A stretch of DNA of 64,000 bases from positions 36,823,840 to 36,887,839 of the forward strand of contig CM049322.1 in assembly GCA_026874595.1 (NCBI GenBank), in the 5' to 3' direction. A model generated the notes under the pieces. That model searched no databases, had not been told where the DNA came from, and saw only the letters and a list, made by a program, of their open reading frames with translations. The stretch comes from Sipunculus nudus (lineage: Eukaryota > Annelida > Sipuncula > Golfingiida > Sipunculidae). Made by a program: the position numbers and the translations under genes. Below, in pieces: positions 23,391-34,320 of this stretch; within the stretch, counting starts at the first letter, position 1; the number at the start of each line of letters is the position of its first letter.

Positions 23391-25000
23391 TTAAGTGTCA
23401 TCTATTACTTAATTATATTCAAGCAGATTTTAAAAAATAATCAAAGTCAGTTATAACTTAATTATATTCAAGCAGAAGGTATCATAATTAGTACGGTTTT
23501 AGTCTTGCTTGGTCAAAACACTTCTCAGGCTGGTGAGCCAATGATATCAATCTGTTTGTTAAGGTTATCATAGTGGCAGATTCCCAATCATTAAAACTAT
23601 GAGCAAATCACAATGCTTCAATTTGGTAATGACCCAATCATGAAATAAACTTTCAGACCACTAACTCAAGTGGTATTGCCTATGGAAACAAACCCTCTTT
23701 ACTGTTCCTGCAAAGTAGTGTAAACGAGACATTAGATGGTTATTATTCAAGCCAATAGGTGAAATTGAGACGTTTATAAAACACCAATTAAGGGCAACAT
23801 TTCCCATGATCTTTGAATCAATGAATAAATCAGAGAGCTCTTGTCCTACGGTAAGGATATGCAGTCGTTAGTGAGAAATATCACGGTGTCCGTTGGAGAA
23901 AAACTCCATTTGCACACAAAACGAAATAGCTTCAATCACTGGCTGAGATCCTTGGATTACAAGCTGAGTTGCCAGGTGTTTTTTATATCGTACATAATTG
24001 TTTTATGCCCAAGTTCATTAAATAATGCATTGTCAGCATGCCTAATGATGTCATTGCGATGCAGCCTTAATTTAAATTATGGTGTTTCAGTTTTAAATGT
24101 TTAAGAAGAAGCATTAACTGCTTCTATTTTGGTTCCATGTTGCTGCCTGCATTATTAAATTTTGCTCCTTGCAAATTTGGAAAATGCCAGACATTGAACA
24201 ATAATTTTAAGATCTGATCAAATTAAGTTTTGGATTGAAACATCATATCTTAACTATGGATTTTCTACCAACTTTTCCAAAATTCAATCATTTTAAAATG
24301 AAAAGCAATATTACATGGGTGAATGCCAATAAGCCAATGACATTTCTTCATGATCAATATAAAACCGGTAAAACAAACTCTAGTATCATCGTAAATCCTG
24401 ATCTAACAGCCCAGCCATTTACATGGTTTTCCTGGCAACTGTCTCAATGGCAATATTAAATAGCAAATAAAATGAGACATTTGTTTCCAACTGTGCATGT
24501 TAACAGCTTAAGTAACATTTGAATGCCTTATCACAGGAACAACTTTCAGACAAAACGCTATGTTATCTTGAAATTTCCTTATCATTTTTCAGAAATGATA
24601 AATTATGACAGATCTGTCTTTATATTTGAAGTTCTGCTTAGCTGTCCAAAATTGAATTTTAGATAACATGTTGGTTGAGAATATAAAACTCCTGTCAGCT
24701 TGAAAAGAAGTAATCACATGCTCAGTGCATTGAAAATTTACTAATTACCCTACTTTGAAGTAATGCAAGAGAGAGTATATAATTCTTGTTCCTTTCCTCT
24801 TTTTAATATTGTTTTGCTTATTATATTAAAATGTGTCACCAGCTTACTTTTATTAATCTGGGCTTTAAATATGGAATTTAGCAAATCAGATCCAGTTACG
24901 TGTAAGTAATCTATGCCCCATTTGAATAAGAAATGATGATCATGTTATTTGAAGTATATAAAGAGATACAAATAATGCCAGAGTAGTTACAAAGGTAGAG
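23391..25000. other. Non-coding DNA
   Basis: An imperfect direct repeat TTAATTATATTCAAGCAGA occurs at 23,410 and 23,458. A plus frame at 23,841-24,104 has no supported start or splice pair. Nothing else is recognised. Confidence 0.3.
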
Positions 25001-26682
25001 GAAGCCAGGGAACCTGGAGAAAAAACCACAGAATTATCAGTGTTAACAAAATAGTTTGTTTTCATCAATATTAATTTTGTTTTAATCAAATTTTTTAGGA
25101 GTTTTTTATGTGTGTATAGTATTGGCCTCCTAAATTATTGCCAGGACACCAGTTACGTCCATATTTTTCTTCACTTTCTTCAGCCTCCCACCTTCTACTT
25201 TTTTTTGCTGGCTGATTTTTTAAGCAGCCAGATAAATCTACGAGTCTTCTTTGCCATTTTTTTGTGTGCACATCACCAGATATTTCAGACCATTTCAGTC
25301 AATTAATTAATGTTTCTTCCTCTGGATTGCTATTGCTTTCATAAATGACGAGAGAAAAATAAAAATCAGTCATTTTTTTCCCCAGTTTCATTATCTACTG
25401 AATTCATGACCTTGAAATTGTCAATGAATTTTGAAGCTGATTTTTCCTGCTAGATTTTCTCAAAATCTGCCTGGCAGCACCTGGCTGGTAAAATCCTTTG
25501 TAGACAGAAGGCTGGCTAAAAATAAAATCACCAAAATCCATGGAGACCTTTTAGTGGAACAGACTTTTTATTAATCTTTCCATCCACTGAACCTGATCCA
25601 TTCAAGTTGAAATCTCCTTTAAAAATTGCATTTTATATCAGGTGATAATATTAATATTTATTAAAAATTTCTATAAAAGCTGTAAAAACTATCAAAATGC
25701 CATAAAACTAGTAATGTATTAGAGCACAGACGGATGACTAGGTTCAGAATGACTGACAATGGTGATTATTTTCTTTTCACTGAATACAATACCCATATAT
25801 CAGAGGACCAATCTCCACATGCAAAACTTGCGCGTCTTTCCCTTTAACCCAGTCTCATTAATTCTCAGACCTCTCCATCTTAAAAGGACATCTTCTCTAG
25901 ACATCGCCTCCAATCAAAGTCCAGCATTGATCCGTCTATTGTGACGCCAGTTCATTTTGAACTAAAACCCAACTCGGGGCATCACACAACAAATTTTAAC
26001 ATCTAAATTGACTGTCACTGCCACGGGTGTACCTAAAGAAGCAATTTCTAAACAGAACCAATTATTTTACAGGCCTATTTAATTAAATGGAACAATGGCA
26101 CCAGGGGCTACTAGCTAACTATATGACCTTCAGCTAGCGTCGATCTGACCTTGAGATGTTAACGTTGTAATCAGCTTAATAAACAATGACTCATGTCAGA
26201 ACTTGACCTTTGTGAATCCCAAGGGTGTCACAGATAAACATCTCCCCACCTAATTTATTTCTTGGATTAATCTATTCTCCTACTGGATTAGATCTATCTG
26301 CCTTTGAGGAAAGATATTACAGAACATTTTCCTTTCCTCATTAAGATGAGAACACTATCTGTTCCCAAATAGGTTTTTATCACAGAGATAAGGATCTGAT
26401 GTAACCTTTGTCATTAAATCTGCACAATTTCCCTGGGTGATATAATTGTATGTTACAATTAAGCTCCATGAATATCTTAATACAGAAAGTTCAATGAACA
26501 AATAAAGTTTTTTTCTTCTTTCTGTTTTCTTATAGTTCCTTAATTCTTTACCAATCTGAAAAGCCTGAAGATTGATCCTAGCATCTGAATTCATGCTAAG
26601 TTTCAATATATTTTCCTTCCATACGGCTTAACTGCTTGCCAAAGAAATATAGTTGGACAACTTGTTTTGATCAAGAGCCTTG
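25001..26682. other. Non-coding DNA
   Basis: No recognised repeat family or exon over about 1.7 kb. Confidence 0.3.
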
Positions 26683-26691
26683 CCAGATATT

Positions 26692-27117
26692 TTTTTTTTT
26701 TGGTGGAGGTACCCACCACTTTCTTAATTAAGTATGTAGATCAACAGAATTCCATTCTGGTTTCTGACTAGATGACAGATAGGGCCAGTATCACATGCTT
26801 CCTCTCATTTTATAACCCAGTGTTAACCAGACCCAGTGGCTACTGCACCTGCAGGCTCTGGGTGTGTAATCTACCCAATTGTTGCATTGGTCATACCATC
26901 CGAGAACCGCTGAAAGGCGCACTTGTTTGTCATTTGTGAGTGAAACACGGTTGCATCACATGGCCTTCCCATAAAGACTGCAGAGCGCTCACAATGTGTG
27001 GGAGCCGACCATGAAATATCTCACCTTCTCGTCTGAGATTCAAACTCTTGATCTCTTGGCTTTGAGTCCTGTGCTCTACCTCTAGACCATAGAGACCGGT
27101 TAACTGGCCTAAAATTA
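26692..27117 (-). mobile_element. tRNA-derived SINE, family gamma, copy 1, with 9-bp target duplication
   Basis: CCAGATATT stands at 26,683-26,691 and again at 27,118-27,126. On the minus strand the element starts with a tRNA-like head: A box GGTCTAGAGGTAGAGC and B box GAGTTTGAATCTC. A roughly 300-bp body follows and it ends in a poly-A tract (poly-T on plus at 26,690-26,702). Head, body, A tail and matching target duplication make this a complete SINE insertion. The same body occurs near 33.2 and 58.5 kb. Confidence 0.85.
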
Positions 27118-27608
27118 CCAGATATTAGTAATAATTTTCCTTCTTTTCTTTTGGACAAAATGGACTACCCTTTTAAATATTGCAGCATAAAATATTAAAA
27201 GGCACAATGACACCTAACTGGATAGGACAACTGGATTTTAAATGTGACAAATTTGTTCTCTTTTCAACAAGAAATAGTTATTAATCCAGTTTAGCACTTA
27301 ATTCCAGTGGATATATGTGTGAAAACAAATATGAATCAAAAAGCACTAATCAACCTGGAAATACCTACAAATTTGTATATGAAAAATCTGTTTAACTTCC
27401 TGTACATTCTGCATCTTGGATTTTCTCTGTTCCTTAGAAACTTAAAATATTCCAACCAATTTAAAGGAGTTTACAAAATTATTTCTTCCAAATGTTTGAT
27501 TTTATCTGCTGGAAATATTTTAATATTACAAAGTAATACTTACACATACCATAATAAAGGTCATATGTTCCATTTCATTCTCAACTCAATGCATCCAAAT
27601 TTCTCCAG
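27118..27608. other. AT-rich DNA upstream of a coding-like island
   Basis: A long plus frame opens at 27,307 with no ATG start; no motif is recognised. Confidence 0.25.
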
Positions 27609-27825
27609 CTTGCAATGGCCGACATTGATGTGTATCACTGCAAGAGTGGCATTAGAGTGCTGGCACATGGCCCAAAAAATGCTCCAGCCAGATGGCTTGG
27701 GAACCCAAGTTTTGCCACATTTCAAACCTGCAGTACCTAATCACAAATGTATACTAAATCTTATTTTGGATATAAATGTCACAGGTGGACCAGAAAACTG
27801 AAATAAAGCCAATGTTAAACATAAT
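27609..27825 (+). CDS. Candidate 3'-terminal exon, unknown protein
   Basis: A strong acceptor (CATCCAAATTTCTCCAG, ending 27,608) is followed by a 43-codon frame that includes MADIDVYHCKSGIRVLAHGP and ends at TAA 27,738-27,740. AATAAA follows at 27,802-27,807, with T/GT-rich sequence after it, as expected for a terminal exon. A second plus frame (27,307-27,801) is also open here, so the frame is not certain. No family is recognised and no upstream exon was joined. Confidence 0.3.
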
Positions 27826-28225
27826 GAATATGTCCATGTATTTTTTTGTCTGTAGACATTTCACCAAAACATGACCAAAGCAACTTGTCAAATTCTGTAA
27901 ATGTTGTCTATGCACTTTGTTAATATATTCCATTTAGCATTCAAAAGGAAACAGCTGGTTAAAACTTGAACAATGTCCCCTTTTCCATTAGTTGGCCCAT
28001 AGTGAGCAAATCTTTGACTGATGAAAGTGACAGAGGACCAATCCACAAACCATAGCTGTTCTCGTCTGCAAATTAGCCCTGTCAGTTGTTGTTTTGTTCC
28101 GTCTACATTCTGTTGGTTCTTAACCTCTTCTGCATCTTTTTGAATGATAAGTTGTGACAGAAGTACCTTGGAGATGGACTTTTTCCCTCCGTTTTTTTCT
28201 TTCCCAGAATCAGTCTGTATTTCTC
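27826..28225. other. Non-coding DNA
   Basis: No recognised feature. Confidence 0.3.
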
Positions 28226-28656
28226 AGTATAACTTCACCTATTTGTTTCCCTTAACACATCTTTCTTTCTTTCAATCATTAGACTTTTCTTTTATTCTCC
28301 AATGGCCTGCTAGTAAAATTAATTCTTAACTTTTGTGCCAACAATGATATGCTGCATAAGTTTCACTTAAAGTTGGGGTATTATGGCCCAAAATAAATGT
28401 CACGATCAACATATCACTGGATCCGGATAATATTCAACATCAGTATAATTTCATCTTTTTGTTTCCCTTAACACATCTTTCTTTCTTTTACACATTACAT
28501 TTTTCCGTTATTCTCCAATGGCCTGCAAGTAAAATTTATTCTCAACTTTTGAGCCAACAATGACACGCTGCAAAAGTTTCACTTAAAGTTGGGGTATTAT
28601 TGCCAAAAATAAATGTCACGATCAACATATCACTGGATCCGGATTATATTCAACAT
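28226..28656 (+). repeat. 215-bp tandem duplication
   Basis: Units at 28,226-28,440 and 28,441-28,656 both start CAGTATAA and end near ATTCAACAT. Shared blocks include CACGATCAACATATCACTGG and TTCTCCAATGGCCTGC. Differences are few, so the duplication is fairly recent. Confidence 0.9.
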
Positions 28657-28915
28657 ATATATTTCATGATATTTCAATACCAGCTTAAGAAAAAGTTGCA
28701 TATAATCTTTTTATGCTGTTGTGTCATGTATCACGATTCCTAGTACATATTCATTCAAATATCTATCTGACATAAATTTGTATATTCAAGTGTGTTTAAA
28801 ACTTGGAAGATTGAAACAGTGATTTCATATATTTATCACCAATCACCTATTGATTAGCATAACACTGTACTTAAAAATAGTGAATAAGCAGATCTTAAAA
28901 ACCTGAATAAAAATT
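28657..28915. other. AT-rich DNA
   Basis: No recognised feature. Confidence 0.3.
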
Positions 28916-28937
28916 AAATTAAATTAAATTAAATTAA
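28916..28937. repeat. (AAATT)n microsatellite
   Basis: About four exact copies of AAATT, giving way to AAAAAATC. Confidence 0.85.
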
Positions 28938-28984
28938 AAAATCTCTCTTTATTTCACTGTATCTGTGAGTTTGAATGTGTTGCA

Positions 28985-29215
28985 TGTTGTGTCTGCACAT
29001 ACATAATCTCTCTTTTCTTTTTTTCTCTTTCTCTCATTCTCTCTTTCTTTCTCTCTCTTTCTTTTTGTCTTTTTCTCTTTCTTTTTTCTCTCTCTTTCTT
29101 TCTCTTTCTCTTTCTCTCTCTCTCTCTCTCTCTGAGTATGCTTGACAAATATACCGACAAATGCACATACTTAAATCTCTCCTTCTCTCTTGTTCTCTAT
29201 TTCTCTCCCTGTGTG
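28985..29215. repeat. Polypyrimidine (CT/CTTT)n tract
   Basis: Nearly pure C/T from about 29,007 to 29,133, a second CT-rich patch near 29,178-29,208, then (TG)n. The Arg/Lys/Glu-rich minus ORF here is an artefact of the tract. Confidence 0.9.
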
Positions 29216-29935
29216 TGTGTATGTGTTTGACAAAGGTACAGGCAAATGAAATTAAACATGTTTGGAAACATTAATATATCCACACCTATGTCCTCATATC
29301 TACCCAAATCTGCACAAGTGAACACATTGATTTTTGCTATTTTTATTGACTCTCCTTGACCACTGACAGCTTAATTACTACTCAGAGTCCAGCACACATA
29401 TATATACCTCAATTTTGACAGTGATTACATCAACATCATAAAGTGATTTTTTACACATTTGATCATTTCTCTGAATGTTAATGTGTCCAAACAAACTTTG
29501 AACAGTAAAACATTGTACAGTATTGACACATTTCTCAAAATCACTAGCTCTTTATTTAATAATAATCAATTTATATGTTTTTTTTAAGGATTGGTCTATG
29601 GTCTCATTGTGATTCTATCAAACGAATAAGTCCAACAGTAGGAAATCATTCAAGAAACCTTGGAAGATTTTTTGTACAGATAAAAACAAAACCTAGACGC
29701 ACCTAAAGATTTCAACATACACCTTGAAATACAAGTGAGAAAATTTGCTTGTTAAGGAGTTTCTGTTTGCTCAATGAATAGAAATGCTAATTTATGATTG
29801 TGATGTTCATGAATTGTAAAAGAAATACAAAACTGCACTGGTCAACTTTTTCTAATTGGTGTTTAATACATCCACAGAGTTCACCCTTGGTATGATTTCT
29901 TCAAAGGAAAATATACATGTGCACATGTGCACCCT
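29216..29935. other. Non-coding DNA
   Basis: On the minus strand ATTAAA near 29,861 could serve as a poly(A) signal for the island just upstream. Otherwise nothing is recognised. Confidence 0.3.
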
Positions 29936-30120
29936 CTATTTTGCACCCTGCAAGACCTGCATCATGGACCTTGCACTGGATCTGATCATGACTGCATGTT
30001 CCCTTTCAGGATGGACTCCCAAGTAACAATTCTTTTGCTGTGCCACCATAGTTTGCTGATAAGCTTTATCAGTCTTCGGCAAGAAAATTTTGCTGGCATA
30101 TAACTGTGTGTAAATCAAGA
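29936..30120 (-). CDS. Candidate terminal exon, unknown protein
   Basis: On the minus strand a good acceptor (TTTGTGTCACCTTGTCTAGCCAG, ending at 30,121) leads into a 60-codon frame ending in TAG at 29,936. The peptide is polar and protein-like, for example IFLPKTDKAYQQTMVAQQKN and GVHPEREHAVMIRSSARSMM. A second minus frame (30,069-30,251) overlaps the start and reads into it with a one-base shift, so this may be a frameshifted pseudogene and not an exon. ATTAAA lies about 70 bp past the stop. No family is recognised. Confidence 0.3.
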
Positions 30121-31272
30121 CTGGCTAGACAAGGTGACACAAAAATGGTCGAGCCCACTGGAAACAACTTCTCTATAGTTGCTGCATCAGACACTAAACA
30201 ACACCAGCTCCATTTAGAAGCATTTATGATCAAATATAGAACATACAACAATTAAGGCAGCTTTCATTCTGAGGGCAAAAAATAAATAAGTAATAATATG
30301 GAGAAAGTTCTGTTTGCAAGTCACTATTTGCAGGGTTTTTTTTACGTCAGTGAGAAACAGAAATCAAATGTCTCGGTGCATAATTACAGATTTTAGATAA
30401 TTATTCATAATTCCAATAATTATTATGAGTTAAAATCAATAAATTGAGGAAATACAGCTACAGAGGACTATGTCTGGCTATGGCCCTATGTGCTATGTTG
30501 TTTGCAAAGAAGTACTGGTATAGCTTAATGTAGCATTGCTGTCACTGCATTTCTATTATAAAACCCAAACTATAACTTGTTTTAAATCTATATTAAACCC
30601 ATAAAGTATACATGATTTTAAATCTGTTAAAGTGTTCTTTCTGACTGAATACAAATTTTAAAAAGTTTAATCATTTTCATATGATATTTTAATATTTTAT
30701 TTATTTTAATTTAAACACAGTGTAGAAGCACACAGTATCAGCAAACCCATTTTTAGGGGGCTAAAAGCAATATTTCTCTGTCATGTCTCTATCTACCTTA
30801 AAACTGAATTTTAAATATTGATTCAATAAAAAATTGAAATTTCTTTTATCAACAAGACAGACAAACAGAAGAGGAAAACAAAAAACTACAATTTTGAGAT
30901 ATTGTTATTTAGGTTAATATTAGTCCACAAAAAAGTTAACTTTTACTGGGTGCTTAAAATTTTATAACCTTTTAAACATTTTTTTTTTTAATATTCAAAA
31001 ATCAGTATACCATCAGAGAGAACTCTGTACCCTGTTTAAAATATTGTATAATATATGGGGTTATGATTTTATAGTTATAGAGTTTTTTGCCAATCATGCT
31101 ACCTTAATGACAAGAACACACACTTATCTTATTTTCACTTACACAGATGGTGTTACATATCTTAAGTTACTATTGCCATGGTGACAAGTAAGGCAGTAGT
31201 AACATATACATACAGTGACTGTCTAGAAGCTATTTTACAGAAATGATTGGCATGGTATCTGTATTAACCTGC
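30121..31272. other. AT-rich non-coding DNA
   Basis: No recognised feature over about 1.1 kb apart from the overlapping open frame noted for the previous island. Confidence 0.3.
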
Positions 31273-31633
31273 TTAAAGGGGCCCAATCACCTATCTGACC
31301 TTTAAAAACTAAAGGTAATCCCTTGGAGCTTTTATATAAATAGACCAGAAAATGTGGATATCACCACAAAAAGACTGCTTGTTTTGTTTGTATCAACATG
31401 TTTATAATATTTTGGGGCTGCCAAAATAAAACAAATTCAACAAGGGTATCTGGCAGCAAGAAGATTAGCCAGAGCTTTGAAAACGGGGTTTTGCAACAAG
31501 TGTCCTTTGTACCTTCACATATATGCAACCTACCACCTTTGGTTACATGTTTTTCTCATTTGTCAACATTGCTGTGTTTACAAACATGTTGTTGATAAAC
31601 ACAATTCTTATTCATAAGGTAGGGCACCTTTAA
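31273..31633 (-). mobile_element. TTAAAGG MITE family, copy C (361 bp)
   Basis: Left end TTAAAGGGGCCCAATCACC; right end GGGCACCTTTAA. Interior blocks match copy A in reverse orientation, but about 100 bp near one end is missing. Confidence 0.85.
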
Positions 31634-32374
31634 AATATAATCAGGTAAATACTGTTCTAGCTTGACAAGCTTTCATGCATCAAGACCACGACAATGTCTT
31701 AATATCTCAATTAAACCCTGACATGTGTGAGTATAATTGTAGTTTTTGTACAGTAACTTTAAAAGATTTATAACAATAACATAAGATATATTATTAACAA
31801 GAATTAACATATTATATATATATTAATTATTCTGAGATATTTTAAGAGATAAAAAATTTAAGAGATAAAAAATAATTTAAAGTGTCATGGCTAAACTTCA
31901 GTTAAGTTTTGTTTTCACTGAATGTTTTTGTTAATAAATGATATCCAAAGTTAAGGTCATTATTTCTAGCTGTTAAATAATTTTTCTTTGCATCCATACA
32001 TTTAATGTACTATTTACCATACATATACCATGACAATAAATCCTGTCTAATTAAAGTCTAAAATGATAAAAAAAAAAAGTTTTTACTTTAATTGATTCAA
32101 GAGGGTACTCAATTGAAACCTGTCTGACACAATCACATTTTATGGTCATTATAATCACAGCCAGAATTAAGAACATTTCTGATAAAGACCCAAAAAAATG
32201 TGCCTGCCTGTATTCAACTTAAGTCGTTCTGAAATAACAAGGTTTTGCAGTAATTATTTTCAGAGACAGAATAAATGGAGTTCAGGATTGAGGTGAAAGA
32301 TGCTTGCCTTAGAGAAGGGAAAAATGCTTGCATTTCCAGTGTTTTTCTTTAATATTTTCTTTGCTTTTCCATTG
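31634..32374. other. AT-rich non-coding DNA
   Basis: No recognised feature. Confidence 0.3.
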
Positions 32375-32666
32375 TCATAGATGTTTTAGGGCCTGCAGAT
32401 CATGTGCCAACAGAAAAGAGATATACAGTGCCAAGACATGGAACCCTAAGACTGTAGTGTATTTGTTTCGAGGACGTCCATCTCTTTTGCCCACCAACCA
32501 CTGCTGTCCCCAGCCTTCTATTGATTTCCGACAGAATTCGGGGGGTCTATCCACGCAGAAAATTTGAGTAAGTGTTGCCAGAGTTCTTGACAAGAAGGGG
32601 TCATCGGGGCACCATTTATCAGAGCACAATTCCACACAAATATTACCACCATAGATTAAGGGATGC
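32375..32666 (-). CDS. Coding-like island, candidate exon (minus-strand reading)
   Basis: An excellent minus-strand acceptor (TTGTCCTTTCTGCCTTCAAG, ending at 32,667) opens a 96-codon frame to TGA at 32,375. It includes GGNICVELCSDKWCPDDPFL, six cysteines and QQWLVGKRDGRPRNKYTT. The last segment faintly recalls the W-V-K-DG-PR pattern of the FGF C-terminal strands, but too weakly to name it. The opposite strand also has good splice signals (next entry), so strand is unresolved. The patch is clearly G+C-richer than its surroundings. Confidence 0.3.
32381..32567 (+). other. Alternative plus-strand exon with consensus splice sites
   Basis: TTTTCTTTGCTTTTCCATTGTCATAG ends at 32,380 (shown here only as a pyrimidine-rich AG acceptor) and GA|GTAAGT starts at 32,568. 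The only open frame in this 187-bp block ends in TGA exactly at the donor, so if transcribed it is more likely non-coding or terminal. It competes with the minus-strand reading. Confidence 0.25.
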
Positions 32667-32993
32667 CTTGAAGGCAGAAAGGACAAACTCAAGCGTTTCC
32701 GGGTAACTGAGAAGACAAATCAGTTTGACGGGATGAAAGTATCAGAGACAAAAAAGACACAGTCGCATCGTCTGGATGGACAAGATAGATATATGCTCGC
32801 AAAGTGCCTAGATCGGGGACCCTCAGAGCTAAAACAATACAATGTTTCAAGTCCAGATTTCACCGAGGGACAAGAGAAGAATATCGCCTACGCAACAAAT
32901 GCCACAATTGCAGGGTTCATGTACATTTGTCCAAGGCAAAAACTACCATGGGAACCCTTTGTCTATGGTATCATTGATCCTGAAGAACATTAA
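32655..32993 (+). CDS. Coding-like open frame, unknown
   Basis: A plus frame is open for about 112 codons to TAA 32,991-32,993, with an in-frame ATG at 32,733. It is lysine/arginine-rich then mixed (KDKLKRFRVTEKTNQFDGMK, QKLPWEPFVYGIIDPEEH). No domain or splice site is convincing. It adjoins the island at 32.4-32.7 kb, which suggests one exon-rich or retro-derived block. Confidence 0.2.
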   Translation: MKGCLEGRKDKLKRFRVTEKTNQFDGMKVSETKKTQSHRLDGQDRYMLAKCLDRGPSELKQYNVSSPDFTEGQEKNIAYATNATIAGFMYICPRQKLPWEPFVYGIIDPEEH

Positions 32994-33007
32994 TTTAAGG
33001 ACAAACA

Positions 33008-33211
33008 GTTCATGGCCAAAATTGTTCCTTGTTGCACCATGTACTCTAAAATAAAGGGCATTTCTTTTCTTCAAATGGCATAAAATGTTCTTGGGAAGGT
33101 GGTGGGGGTGAAAATCTTTCTTTCTTGCACCCATGTACTCTAAAATATAAGGCATTTTATTCTTCTGTTCAAATTGCACAAATGTTCTAGTGGTCACAAT
33201 CTGTTTATCGT
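33008..33211 (+). repeat. Tandem repeat of about 85 bp, left part (2.3 units)
   Basis: Units start CATGTACTCTAAAAT at 33,038 and 33,132, after a partial unit. Shared blocks are AAGGCATTTNNTTCTTC, CAAATGGCATAAAATGTTC and GTGGTCAnAAT. Two more units (34,161-34,320) lie on the far side of the SINE. Confidence 0.7.
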
Positions 33212-34160
33212 AGTACCTTCTTTTTTTTTTGTTGGAGGTAACTGCCTCCATATATTAATGCTGACTTGTTTAATTCTTAACCTATGTTAGGTGTGTGTAC
33301 ATTCACAGAGTTTCATGGTCTTTTATTTTATATCTTGATGTCACCCCAGTATGGTGTCTACTACACCTGCAGGACATGAGTGTGATCAACCCAATTGCTG
33401 GGTCATAACACCTAAGAACCTCCCACAGTGAGTGATACATGGCTGTGGGGTACAACCTTCCCATTAAGCCTGTAGAGTGCTAAATCTCAGTGGGGGCGTC
33501 ATATAGATGATGTAGCATCATATCAACCCTCTGGCATTTCAACCAGATTACTTGCACCAGAGTGTCTTAACATGTAAGTCTAAGGAATGTATTTTAAGGC
33601 CTTATGAAGATGCATATGTTTTCGTCATTTCTGACAATGCTTCATGGCCTACAGGTACACTGTCAATCAACATAAACCAGACCAATCGTTAGCATTTTTT
33701 GTGTACTTTCTAATAATACCAAACATGAGTGAGAAAAGTTCCGTTTTAATCCAGCACATTGGTAAACCCCTCGGCATGCTTGTTGAATTTATGACCACAT
33801 GATCACAGGCATGGCTCGCACAGGTTACAAGGTGAAGGCAGCTTGCAGGAGATACAGGAAATGACCTGTGTCTATGGAGATAGTGTTTCAGTTTGGGCTC
33901 ACATCTATACTTTTGTGTTAATTCATCATTCTTAGCATAATATTAAAATTATGGTCTGTTTACAACAATATGAATGCAACCTGATGCAAGCCCACTGCGA
34001 TACATTCCTATATAATACTTGTATCACGACTCAAGTAGGCTTACCAGCCCAATTATCTGATTGCCTACCAAGTCAGGTTGTCAGGGCTAGGGCCTATGTT
34101 GCAAATCTTGCGCAGCTCCTCGGCTGAGATTTGAACTGGAGTCCCTAAACCTCAGAAGTC
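33212..34160 (-). mobile_element. SINE family gamma, copy 2, inserted in the tandem repeat and itself interrupted
   Basis: The poly-T end and body (33,215-33,495) parallel copies 1 and 3 (TGGAGGTAACTGCC, GGTGTCTACTACACC, CCAATTGCTGGGTCATAACACC). The tRNA-like head (GGCTGAGATTTGAACTGGAG) appears only at about 34,120. The roughly 600 bp between is absent from copies 1 and 3 and is taken as a later insertion. Its ends show no clear inverted repeats. The head is truncated at 34,160, where the tandem repeat resumes. Confidence 0.6.
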
Positions 34161-34320
34161 CATCTACTCTCAAATTTAAGGCATTTAGTTCTAATATTCA
34201 AATGGTAAAAATGTTCTCGTAGTAAAATTTTTTGTCCTTGTATCAATGTACTCTATAAGGCATTGCTTATGATGTTCAAATGATAAAATGTTCCAGTGGT
34301 CAAAATTTTTTTCCTTACAC
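34161..34320 (+). repeat. Tandem repeat of about 85 bp, right part (2 units)
   Basis: CATCTACTCTCAAATTTAAG at 34,161 and CAATGTACTCTATAAGGC at 34,244 restart the array seen at 33,038-33,211. Confidence 0.65.

Noticed and set aside
28954-29166. Arg/Glu/Lys-rich minus ORF
   Set aside because: Translation of a CT microsatellite.
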